Positions 1 through 5,979 of a stretch of 7,265 nt of DNA are shown here, piece by piece (within the stretch, counting starts at the first letter, position 1; each line of letters opens with the position of its first letter). Origin of the DNA: Chromatiales bacterium (GTDB taxonomy: Bacteria; Pseudomonadota; Gammaproteobacteria; Thiohalomonadales; Thiohalomonadaceae). The notes beneath the pieces were generated by a model. It made no database searches. It was given only the letters and a program-made list of their open reading frames with translations, and was not told where the DNA came from. The translations under genes were made by a program, and so were the position numbers. The stretch is from assembly GCA_029864785.1 (NCBI GenBank), contig JAOTST010000070.1, positions 1-7,265 on the forward strand, given 5' to 3'.

Positions 1-621
1 GCCATCGGTTCAGTCGTTGGCCTACATCCATTCCCCAGAATGGTGCGTGATTTCCAAAGTGTCGTCGGCACTGAGGCGCGTGCCCAGTTCCAGGATATGG
101 AAGGTAAACTGCCTGATACCATCATGGCCTGTGTAGGTGGTGGCTCAAACGCCATAGGCTTATTCACTGCCTTTCTTAATGATGAGTCGGTTGAAATGGT
201 TGGAGTCGAACCCGCAGGACTCGGTTTAAATACTGCCGATCATGCCGCTACCATGACCAAGGGCGTGAAAGGAGCCATTCACGGTTTCGAGTGTTACAAC
301 CTGCAAGATGGAGAAGGAAATCCTCTACCTGTTTACTCCATCGCCTCGGGTCTCGACTATCCCGGCGTAGGACCACAACACTGCTATCTAAAAGATATTG
401 AGCGAGTACGTTATGAGACAGCTGATGACAAAGAGTGTCTTGATGCCTTTATGACTCTGTCACGTACCGAGGGAATTATCCCTGCGCTGGAGAGTGCCCA
501 CGCAGTTGCTTACGCAATGAAGGTTGCCGGGGAGATGGGTAAGGATAAAACGATCCTGATCAATCTATCAGGGCGTGGCGACAAGGATGCCGACTTTGTG
601 GCGGATAAACTGGGACTGTAG
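1..621 (+). CDS. trpB: tryptophan synthase beta chain, C-terminal part (5' end off window)
   Basis: The PLP-dependent beta subunit condenses indole with L-serine to give L-tryptophan in the cytoplasm, normally as an alpha2-beta2 complex with TrpA. The reading frame is open from base 1, so about 206 C-terminal residues of a roughly 400-residue protein are visible. Residues 1-22 match the TrpB stretch reading G(S)VVG.HPFP..VRDFQ. The PLP-phosphate loop [10 protein letters not shown] is at about residues 44-53 of the fragment. The segments [25 protein letters not shown] (with the glutamate facing the cofactor) and the C-terminal NLSGRGDKD follow. An ATG at position 40 is internal and not the true start. 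No trpA follows: the gene ends at a strong hairpin and faces panD. Oddities are GLHPFP, where GPHPFP or GPHPYP is usual, and a C-terminal half that resembles epsilonproteobacterial or Bacteroidota-type TrpB more than the common gammaproteobacterial type. That last point is from memory, not an alignment. Confidence 0.96.
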   Translation, partial: AIGSVVGLHPFPRMVRDFQSVVGTEARAQFQDMEGKLPDTIMACVGGGSNAIGLFTAFLNDESVEMVGVEPAGLGLNTADHAATMTKGVKGAIHGFECYNLQDGEGNPLPVYSIASGLDYPGVGPQHCYLKDIERVRYETADDKECLDAFMTLSRTEGIIPALESAHAVAYAMKVAGEMGKDKTILINLSGRGDKDADFVADKLGL

Positions 622-637
622 TTAATCCTGCTCTACA

Positions 638-678
638 AAAAAAGGCGTTCCCACACTAGCTGTGGGAACGCCTTTTTT
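638..678. terminator. bidirectional Rho-independent terminator between trpB and panD
   Basis: A perfect inverted repeat of 18 pairs has its arms at 638-655 and 661-678 and a five-base loop, CTAGC. The core GGCGTTCCCACA pairs with TGTGGGAACGCC. It is flanked by A6 on the left and T6 on the right, so each strand ends its GC-rich stem with a U tract. It lies 17 bases after the trpB stop and 17 bases before the end of panD, so it can terminate both convergent genes. Confidence 0.93.
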
Positions 679-694
679 ATTGTGCTGGAATTGG

Positions 695-1075
695 TTACGC
701 CGCCTGGGTTGGAATTGTGTTACCCACTCGAGCGACTCGATTACCCTCTTCCAGATAGACCAAAGTCGGTTTAAAACTCTCTAACTCTGCCGCTGTCAGG
801 CCAGTGTAGGCACAGATAATAATAATATCTTCAGGGTCTGCCTTGTGCGCCGCTGCACCATTGACAGAGATCACCCCAGAGCCATCCTCGGCTCGAATTG
901 CATAGGTGGTAAAGCGATTCCCATTGGTGACGTTATAGATCTCAATCTGTTCGTACTCACGAATACCCGCAAGCTCCAGAAGCTTTCCATCAATGGCACA
1001 CGAGCCTTCATAACCAAGCTCTGAGTGGGTCACATGGGCTCTGTGCAGTTTTGCCTTGAGCATTGTGGTCAACAT
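695..1075 (-). CDS. panD: aspartate 1-decarboxylase (pyruvoyl enzyme precursor)
   Basis: Decarboxylates L-aspartate to beta-alanine, which PanC joins to pantoate. The protein is 126 residues, the same as E. coli PanD. The self-cleavage site Gly24-Ser25 lies in YEGSCAID; cleavage turns Ser25 into the catalytic pyruvoyl group. Family residues Lys9, Arg54 and Tyr58 ([10 protein letters not shown]) and Asn72 (SVNGAAAH) are all in their usual positions. The ATG at 1075 is preceded by an AGAGG-like ribosome site about 11 bases upstream; a second ATG at codon 5 is possible but would trim a conserved N-terminus. It is last in the leftward pan cluster, 99 bases after panC, and has a promoter-like element in that gap. 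Whether a PanZ/PanM-type maturation factor exists cannot be seen here. Identification is secure. Confidence 0.98.
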   Translation of the reverse strand: MLTTMLKAKLHRAHVTHSELGYEGSCAIDGKLLELAGIREYEQIEIYNVTNGNRFTTYAIRAEDGSGVISVNGAAAHKADPEDIIIICAYTGLTAAELESFKPTLVYLEEGNRVARVGNTIPTQAA

Positions 1076-1108
1076 TGAAGGGGATACCTCTGGTTAAATG
1101 GGTCGGCG

Positions 1109-1136
1109 ATTATACCAATCTCGTGATGGCTTGTAA
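1109..1136 (-). promoter_or_regulatory. putative panD promoter (extended -10)
   Basis: On the minus strand a consensus TATAAT (1114 to 1109) is preceded by TGG, giving the extended -10 form TGGTATAAT. A weak -35 (TTACAA, 1136-1131) lies 16 bases upstream, which an extended -10 can tolerate. The predicted RNA start is near 1102, leaving about 27 bases of leader with a ribosome site before the panD ATG. This is a motif match only. Confidence 0.55.
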
Positions 1137-1174
1137 TCTATGGGTTTAGCCGCCCATTTTCAATCACAATAAGC

Positions 1175-2026
1175 TTAATCCAGAGTAACAACCATATTAT
1201 CGATTAGGCGAGTTCTACCTAACCGTGCAGCAACTAGGATAGCGAGTAATTTATCGCCCGTTTTAGGTTCACTCAAATCTGTGGCTCTACGGATAACGAT
1301 ATAGTCACACTTAAAACCCACTGCATCGATTTTTTTGGTTGTCTGCTGCTCCAGTAGTGAGTATTCACTCACACCCTTATCCAGTTCAGTTGCCAGATCT
1401 TTAATTATTTCATAGAGTCGTGGTGCGATAGCGCGCTCTGACTCAGAGAGATAGCCATTGCGTGAACTCATCGCCAGACCGTCAATTTCACGCACAATCG
1501 GCACCCCGATAATCTCTATGGGAAAGTTGAGCTCCGTCGTCATGCGACGAATGGAAATCAGTTGTTGTAGGTCTTTTTCACCAAAGAGCGCCACATCAGG
1601 TTGCACCATATTGAAAAATTTGGCGACCACAGTGGTCACTCCACGAAAATGACTGGGGCGGCTCGCACCACAGAGGATATCGGAGATCTCCGGTACCTCA
1701 ACAAAGGTTGGCTCGTTAGTACCTGATGGGTAGATATCTGCAACAATCGGCCGAAATAGCAAGTCAGCCCCTCGCCCATCGAGCAGGGAGCTATCTTGCT
1801 CAGGGGTTTTGGGATAGGCATCAAGGTCCTCATCGGCACCAAACTGCATCGGATTTACGAAGATACTCACCACCACACGATCGGCGTTTGCCTTGGCAGC
1901 ATCAACCAGTTTGAGGTGCCCCTCGTGCAGATTTCCCATGGTGGGAACAAAGGCGATGCGCTCGCCCGCTGTGCGCCACTCGGCAATCTGCCGACGTAGA
2001 TCCTCTATCGAAGAGACGCTATTCAA
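1175..2026 (-). CDS. panC: pantoate--beta-alanine ligase (pantothenate synthetase), TTG start
   Basis: Joins D-pantoate to beta-alanine with ATP, through a pantoyl-adenylate, to make pantothenate. Numbered from the proposed TTG, the HIGH-type nucleotide motif [10 protein letters not shown] is at about 28-37, the pantoate-binding [10 protein letters not shown] at 120-129, FGEKD at 148-152 and the KMSKS-like loop SSRNGYL at 187-193; RLIDNM is near the C-terminus. The frame stays open up to an ATG at 2128, but that start would add 34 residues lying inside panB. No ATG lies near the expected start. A TTG at 2026-2024 gives 283 residues, the E. coli PanC length, and puts the Gly before the first beta strand at residue 21, as in E. 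coli. It overlaps the panB stop by 8 bases, which suggests translational coupling; no strong ribosome site is visible. Function is certain; the start is likely. Confidence 0.95.
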   Translation of the reverse strand: MNSVSSIEDLRRQIAEWRTAGERIAFVPTMGNLHEGHLKLVDAAKANADRVVVSIFVNPMQFGADEDLDAYPKTPEQDSSLLDGRGADLLFRPIVADIYPSGTNEPTFVEVPEISDILCGASRPSHFRGVTTVVAKFFNMVQPDVALFGEKDLQQLISIRRMTTELNFPIEIIGVPIVREIDGLAMSSRNGYLSESERAIAPRLYEIIKDLATELDKGVSEYSLLEQQTTKKIDAVGFKCDYIVIRRATDLSEPKTGDKLLAILVAARLGRTRLIDNMVVTLD

Positions 2027-2819
2027 AGGTATGTTCTTTGGCGGGAAACTCTCCCGACTTGACCGCCGCCACATATTTTTCGATCGCAGCGCTAATCGAA
2101 CCCGACTCTGCAAGAAAATCTTTAACAAACTTGGGACTCACACCACTGCCAAGACCCAGCATATCATGCAGCACCAGCACCTGTGCATCACAGCCGCTAC
2201 CTGCACCGATACCGATCACCGGCACATCGACATTTTGGGTCAGACGTAACGCCAGATCACTGGGCACACACTCCAACAACAGGATATCGGCCCCCGCCTT
2301 GACCAGCTCCTCGGCATCGAGCAGCATCTGTTTGGCCTGAGACGCTTCACGTCCCTGTACCTTGTAGCCACCCAGCTTATGAACCGACTGAGGTAGCAGC
2401 CCGAGATGGGCACAGACCGGCACCCCGTTTTCAGAGAGTACGCGCACGGTATCGACAATACGTGCACCACCTTCAAGCTTAACCATATGAGCCCCACCCT
2501 CGCGCATCAGGCGTGCAGCGTTATAGAGTGCTTCATCCACATTTGGGTAACTCATAAAGGGCATATCGGCCATAATGAGTGCATTAGTTACGCCACGTTT
2601 CACACAACGTGTGTGGTAGACCATGTCATCCATGTCGACGGCAACGGTGCTCTCCTGCCCCTGAACCACCATCCCCAGCGAATCTCCCACGAGAATCACC
2701 TCAACACCTGCCCGATCGAGTGTCGTTGCAAAGGTGGCATCGTAGGCGGTGAGACAACTAAAGCGCTCCCCCGACTGTTTCATCTTTTGCAGGGTGGAGA
2801 GGGTTACTTTGGAGGACAT
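2019..2819 (-). CDS. panB: 3-methyl-2-oxobutanoate hydroxymethyltransferase (ketopantoate hydroxymethyltransferase)
   Basis: First committed step of pantothenate synthesis: transfers a hydroxymethyl group from 5,10-methylenetetrahydrofolate to 2-oxoisovalerate, giving ketopantoate. It is a Mg-dependent TIM-barrel enzyme, usually decameric. It has 266 residues against 264 in E. coli. Visible motifs are LTAYDA (23-28), [11 protein letters not shown] with metal ligand Asp46, ADMPF with Asp85, VKLEGG with Lys114 and Glu116, AHLGLLPQ with His138, LLECVP with the catalytic-position Glu183, and VIGIGAG (201-207). The ATG at 2819 has a good ribosome site, CGGAG, 7 bases upstream, inside the end of folK. 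It overlaps folK by 16 bases and panC by 8, so the three genes are probably translated in sequence from one mRNA. The reductase step to pantoate (PanE or IlvC) is not encoded here. Confidence 0.98.
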   Translation of the reverse strand: MSSKVTLSTLQKMKQSGERFSCLTAYDATFATTLDRAGVEVILVGDSLGMVVQGQESTVAVDMDDMVYHTRCVKRGVTNALIMADMPFMSYPNVDEALYNAARLMREGGAHMVKLEGGARIVDTVRVLSENGVPVCAHLGLLPQSVHKLGGYKVQGREASQAKQMLLDAEELVKAGADILLLECVPSDLALRLTQNVDVPVIGIGAGSGCDAQVLVLHDMLGLGSGVSPKFVKDFLAESGSISAAIEKYVAAVKSGEFPAKEHTFE

Positions 2820-3307
2820 CGTTTTACTCCGTGTTGGTCATGACTAGCAGGTAGATCGGCAATCGCGCGGCCGTCAGGAAGTTTCAAATCAGGGCTAATC
2901 TCAGTCATCGGGATGAGCACAAAATTTCGTTCGGTGATGCCCGGATGGGGCACCGTGAGACACTCGGTATTGATCGTCTCATCACCATAGAGTAGCAGAT
3001 CGAGATCAAGGGTTCTCGGCCCCCACTGAATCTCACCACGCACCCGATGGTGTCTATTTTCAATCGATTGTAGCTGATCGAGCAGTTTCTCGGGTTCTAG
3101 TTCGGTCATCAACACCGCTACAGCATTGATGTAACCCGGCTGAACAAGATCAGGGCTATCAGCTGGCCCCATGGGCTCGGTTTCATAGAGTGCGGAGAAT
3201 GTTGTGAGTTTTGACTGGGGAAGTTGAGCCAACTCCTCTAAAGCTGTTTCGACTTGACTGCGCGGATCGTTGAGATTGCTACCCAAGCCGATGAAGGCAT
3301 TAACCAT
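2804..3307 (-). CDS. folK: 2-amino-4-hydroxy-6-hydroxymethyldihydropteridine pyrophosphokinase (HPPK)
   Basis: Transfers pyrophosphate from ATP to 6-hydroxymethyl-7,8-dihydropterin, the step before dihydropteroate synthase in folate synthesis. It is 167 residues, close to the 159 of E. coli. Motifs in order: [11 protein letters not shown] (5-15), the acidic-basic loop ending in [15 protein letters not shown] with Trp95, Arg98 and the Mg-binding pair Asp101 and Asp103, and [15 protein letters not shown] (120-134). The ATG at 3307 lies 6 bases after the pcnB stop with no clear ribosome site, so translation may depend on ribosomes leaving pcnB. The 3' end overlaps panB by 16 bases. The link to panB makes sense because PanB uses a folate cofactor. 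It is a monofunctional HPPK; no FolB or FolP domain is fused. Confidence 0.97.
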   Translation of the reverse strand: MVNAFIGLGSNLNDPRSQVETALEELAQLPQSKLTTFSALYETEPMGPADSPDLVQPGYINAVAVLMTELEPEKLLDQLQSIENRHHRVRGEIQWGPRTLDLDLLLYGDETINTECLTVPHPGITERNFVLIPMTEISPDLKLPDGRAIADLPASHDQHGVKRCPPK

Positions 3308-3313
3308 GATTAA

Positions 3314-4681
3314 TTAAGCGTCAGCTACCGCTGCTTGACCATCATTCGTCTTCGGCTTGCGCTTTTTACGACGGCGCTTCTTCTGGCCGCCACCACCGAG
3401 ACTGTTGACCATGCTCTTACGCTCTTCGCCCTCAACCTCCTGAAAGCGGGTCCACCAATCTGCCAGTTCCTGTAGCTCTGTTTCACCCGATTCGGCACGC
3501 AACAGCAGAAAATCGTAGGCTGCACGAAAACGGGGGTGCTCAAATATTTTGTAGGGTTGACGACGCATAATCAGGCGTTGCTGTACCACCCAAATTTCTC
3601 TTGCCTGTGCGGTAAATCGGCGCGGCGCAGCGGTACGCTGTTGTTGATGATGGAGAACATGATCACCCTCCTGTTGCAGCGCCTGTAGGTAGGCACCATC
3701 CTTGGCGTTATGCCCATCTGCCCGTTGCTTGACCTCTGGCCAGAGCAGTACCGCAATCAAAAATGCGGGGGTAACTGGCTGATTGTTAGCGATACGGCGA
3801 TCGCTATTTCGCATCGCCACCTCGATAAACTTCTCAAGTTTCGGATGCTCATCGAGTAGCTCATCGATCTCAGGATAGAGGGTATAAAAGAGATCGTAGT
3901 GGCGCAGCTCATAAAAACTCTCGACCCCATGCCCCGATAGGAAAAGTTTGGTCGATTCATCAAAGAGGCGTGCCGAAGAGATATCCTCAAGCAGCCCACC
4001 CAGTTTATCGATCGACTTTTCGCAGCGCTTCTCAATACGAAAATCGAGTTTGGCCGCAAAGCGTACCGCTCGAAGCATACGCACCGGGTCTTCACGGAAA
4101 CGCTTCTCCGGCTCACCGATGATCCGTAGATTTTTCGCCTTAACGTCGGGAACACCACCAGTGTAGTCCACCACAGAGAAGTCATCGATGTTGTAGTAGA
4201 GAGCATTGATACTAAAGTCGCGGCGCCACGCATCCTCTTCCAGAGTGCCATAGTCATTATCACGCAGGATCATCCCCTGATCGGAGGTCTTGGCATTATC
4301 GACATTGGGGCCACGAAAAGTGGCGACCTCAATAATATCTCTGCCGAAAAAGACGTGAGCCAAACGAAAACGTCGGCCAATTAGACGGCTGTTACGAAAC
4401 AGGTGCTTCACCTGTTCCGGAGTCGCATCCGTAGCGATATCAAAATCTTTAGGCCGTCTTTCCAGCAGCAGATCGCGCACGCCACCGCCAACCAGATAGG
4501 AGGCATAACCCGCTTCATTGAGCTTGTAGAGTACCTTCAGTGCGTTGCGGCTGATATTTTTACGCGAAATATTGTGGTGATCGCGTCCAATAATGTGGGG
4601 GGCACTACCAGAGACTCCCTTGGCTTCCCGAACTGTCCGTTTTTTAAACCATTTAAGCATCCGAGGATCATACCATGTCAT
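3314..4681 (-). CDS. pcnB: poly(A) polymerase I
   Basis: Adds 3' poly(A) tails to RNAs, marking them for decay; in E. coli it also sets plasmid copy number through antisense RNA turnover. The protein is 455 residues. The nucleotidyltransferase head reads YLVGGGVRDLLL (62-73) then PKDFDIAT, with metal-binding Asp79 and Asp81. RRFRLAHV (103-110), IIEVATFRG (116-124), the EEDAWRRDFSINALYYN segment (148-164) and GEPEKRFREDPVRMLRAVRFAA (189-210 region) follow. The ISRKNISRNALKVLYKLN region at 38-55 and the RNA-binding C-terminus mark PcnB rather than a CCA-adding enzyme, as does the basic tail at 434-444 (KKRRRKKRKPK). The ATG at 4681 has no ribosome site of its own; codon 8 (4660) is an alternative. 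A short coded leader overlaps this ATG. It opens the folK-panBCD run, 6 bases before folK, and is divergent from xseB. Confidence 0.96.
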   Translation of the reverse strand: MTWYDPRMLKWFKKRTVREAKGVSGSAPHIIGRDHHNISRKNISRNALKVLYKLNEAGYASYLVGGGVRDLLLERRPKDFDIATDATPEQVKHLFRNSRLIGRRFRLAHVFFGRDIIEVATFRGPNVDNAKTSDQGMILRDNDYGTLEEDAWRRDFSINALYYNIDDFSVVDYTGGVPDVKAKNLRIIGEPEKRFREDPVRMLRAVRFAAKLDFRIEKRCEKSIDKLGGLLEDISSARLFDESTKLFLSGHGVESFYELRHYDLFYTLYPEIDELLDEHPKLEKFIEVAMRNSDRRIANNQPVTPAFLIAVLLWPEVKQRADGHNAKDGAYLQALQQEGDHVLHHQQQRTAAPRRFTAQAREIWVVQQRLIMRRQPYKIFEHPRFRAAYDFLLLRAESGETELQELADWWTRFQEVEGEERKSMVNSLGGGGQKKRRRKKRKPKTNDGQAAVADA

Positions 4682-4698
4682 GGTATCTGGCTGTCCAT
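4678..4698 (-). CDS. putative six-codon leader cistron (MDSQIP) coupled to pcnB
   Basis: On the minus strand an ATG at 4698 starts a frame reading M-D-S-Q-I-P-stop. Its TGA shares bases with the pcnB ATG (ATGA at 4681-4678). It has the best ribosome site near pcnB, TAAGGA, 7 bases upstream, while the pcnB ATG has none. In the pcnB frame a TGA lies at 4705-4703 and no ATG, GTG, TTG or ATT lies between it and 4681. I infer that ribosomes enter here and restart at pcnB, which could limit PcnB output. The peptide itself probably has no function. Not a recognised gene. Confidence 0.4.
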   Translation of the reverse strand: MDSQIP

Positions 4699-4775
4699 TA
4701 GATCATCCTTAAAGAAGATTTATCCCATATTATCAACGTCATGAAGGTGATATTCGGTTAACATACCATCTAGAA
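4699..4775. promoter_or_regulatory. divergent pcnB / xseB control region
   Basis: This AT-rich gap separates the leftward pcnB run from the rightward xseB run, so both promoters are expected here or close by. Minus-strand GATAAT (4734-4729) and plus-strand TATTAT (4728-4733) are five-of-six matches to a -10 box lying on top of one another. Neither has a convincing -35 at the right distance. If both were used, the two promoters would compete. No clear operator palindrome was seen. Confidence 0.35.
4706..4711 (-). promoter_or_regulatory. ribosome binding site TAAGGA serving the pcnB leader frame
   Basis: Minus-strand TAAGGA matches six bases of the anti-Shine-Dalgarno complement. It sits 7 bases before the ATG at 4698 but 24 before the pcnB ATG at 4681, too far to serve pcnB directly. 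This is why the leader cistron is proposed. Confidence 0.5.
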
Positions 4776-4793
4776 ATGTTAGACGAATCAACT

Positions 4794-4798
4794 AAGAG
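4794..4798 (+). promoter_or_regulatory. ribosome binding site AAGAG favouring the xseB GTG start
   Basis: AAGAG lies 7 bases before GTG at 4806. The alternative ATG at 4776 is preceded by CATACCATCTAGAA, which has no such site. This is the main reason for choosing the shorter XseB. Confidence 0.45.
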
Positions 4799-4805
4799 AT
4801 ATCGC

Positions 4806-5063
4806 GTGGTTAAGCAGAGTAGCAGCAAGAAAAAAGGTTTCAATTTTGAAGAGTCCCTTAACGAACTTGAAGAGCTGGTTGAACGCCTTGAAGTAGGTGA
4901 TCAGACTCTGGAGAGTTCACTCAAAGATTTTGAGCGTGGAGTTGAGTTAACTCGCAGCTGCCAAACGGCTCTACAAGATGCCGAGCAGCGGGTTGAACAG
5001 CTCATTGAAAAAAGTGGTGTCGAACAGTTGGCTATATTCAATACCCAATCAACCGACGAATGA
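4806..5063 (+). CDS. xseB: exodeoxyribonuclease VII small subunit (GTG start proposed)
   Basis: Small subunit of exonuclease VII, which with XseA degrades single-stranded DNA into oligonucleotides in the cytoplasm. The family core is clear: NFEESLNELEELVERLE, then GDQTLESSLKDFERGVEL and a helix ending DAEQRVEQLIEK. It is a helical, partly coiled-coil protein with no catalytic site. From the GTG at 4806 the protein is 85 residues (E. coli has 80), and an AAGAG ribosome site lies 7 bases upstream. The frame is also open to an ATG at 4776, giving 95 residues, but no ribosome site precedes that ATG and the extra 10 residues are not family-like. The stop overlaps the ispA start as ATGA. The order xseB-ispA-dxs is standard in gammaproteobacteria. 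xseA is not in the window. Confidence 0.92.
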   Translation: MVKQSSSKKKGFNFEESLNELEELVERLEVGDQTLESSLKDFERGVELTRSCQTALQDAEQRVEQLIEKSGVEQLAIFNTQSTDE

Positions 5064-5941
5064 GTGCGTTATCCACACAACTGGAACGCTACCGCACCCA
5101 AGTTGAAGACGCTCTGGAGAGTTACCTCACCACAGGAACCTCTCAAACATTACATGCGGCAATGCGCTACTCGACCCTTAATGGTGGCAAACGGATACGT
5201 GCTGTATTGACCTATCTTACAGGTACCCTGTTTGGACTGCCCTCCTCATCACTTAATGCACCGGCCGCTGCAGTTGAGATGATTCACGCCTACTCCCTCA
5301 TTCATGACGACCTTCCTGCGATGGATGATGATAACCTCCGCCGAGGCAAGCCAACGTGCCATAAGGCCTTCGACGAGGCGACAGCGATACTCGCTGGCGA
5401 TGCCCTCCAGGCGCGCGCATTTGAAATTCTGACTGCAAACAGTGACCTCAATAGCACCGCACGACTCAACCAGATTAGCGAATTGGCAATGGCCAGTGGC
5501 TCTGCAGGAATGGTGGGCGGCCAGATGATCGATATTGAAGCCACCAACCAACAACAGAGCCTCGAACAGTTGCAACAGATGCACGCCTTAAAGACCGGCG
5601 CCCTGATTCGCGCGGCCGTCCGCTTAGGCTATCTCGCAGCAACCGACGCCACCGATGAACAGAAAAAGGCTCTTGATCACTACGCTGAAGCGATTGGTCT
5701 CGCCTTCCAGATCCGTGATGATATTCTCGACATAGAGTCCGATACAGAGACCCTTGGAAAACCACAGGGATCCGATCTCACCGCCAATAAGAGTACCTAT
5801 CCAGCTCTGCTCGGAATCGATGGCGCAAAGAAGAGAACGGCTCAGTTACACCAACAAGCGGTTGACGCACTCGCTATTTTTGATAAGAAAGCCGAACCAT
5901 TGCGTCAGATTTCAAGCTACATCATTGATCGAATCCAGTAA
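5060..5941 (+). CDS. ispA: farnesyl diphosphate synthase (geranyltranstransferase)
   Basis: Condenses isopentenyl diphosphate with dimethylallyl and then geranyl diphosphate to give farnesyl diphosphate, the precursor of undecaprenyl carrier lipid and quinone side chains. It is 293 residues, close to the 299 of E. coli. Motifs: GGKRIR (42-47, diphosphate-binding Lys44 and Arg47); the first Asp-rich motif DDLPAMDDD (83-91) with the two-residue PA insertion of bacterial type II enzymes and the following LRRGKPTCH; GGQMIDI (153-159); MHALKTGALI (174-183); the second Asp-rich motif QIRDDILD (217-224); and GKPQGSD with the downstream KSTYP (244-248). The ATG overlaps the xseB TGA, so translation is probably coupled. 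dxs follows after 38 bases with no terminator between, placing both in one operon. Identification is secure. Confidence 0.97.
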   Translation: MSALSTQLERYRTQVEDALESYLTTGTSQTLHAAMRYSTLNGGKRIRAVLTYLTGTLFGLPSSSLNAPAAAVEMIHAYSLIHDDLPAMDDDNLRRGKPTCHKAFDEATAILAGDALQARAFEILTANSDLNSTARLNQISELAMASGSAGMVGGQMIDIEATNQQQSLEQLQQMHALKTGALIRAAVRLGYLAATDATDEQKKALDHYAEAIGLAFQIRDDILDIESDTETLGKPQGSDLTANKSTYPALLGIDGAKKRTAQLHQQAVDALAIFDKKAEPLRQISSYIIDRIQ

Positions 5942-5979
5942 TTGGCTCATCATACGCGGCTCATTAACGATTCGATTAG

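Noticed and set aside
1141..1156. Possible hairpin TGGG...CCCA after panC as a terminator
   Set aside because: Only four pairs with an eight-base loop and no U tract after it on the minus strand.
2027..2128. N-terminal extension of PanC from ATG 2128
   Set aside because: The extra residues lie entirely within panB, do not resemble PanC N-termini and exceed the family length by 34.
2406..2843. 145-codon plus-strand frame opposite panB
   Set aside because: Antisense shadow of panB, Cys/His-rich without an ordered metal-binding pattern and with no upstream signals.
3757..4263. 168-codon open frame on the minus strand in another frame of pcnB
   Set aside because: The pcnB frame in the same stretch carries conserved nucleotidyltransferase motifs; the alternative reads as low-quality serine/arginine-rich sequence.
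5249..5584. Long open frames antisense to ispA (also 5302-5547 and 5475-5765)
   Set aside because: They lie wholly inside a gene with clear motifs on the other strand, have no ribosome site or family resemblance, and reflect codon composition.
5942..5979. Regulatory element or promoter between ispA and dxs
   Set aside because: Only 38 bases with no hairpin, -10 or clear ribosome site; a simple operon gap.
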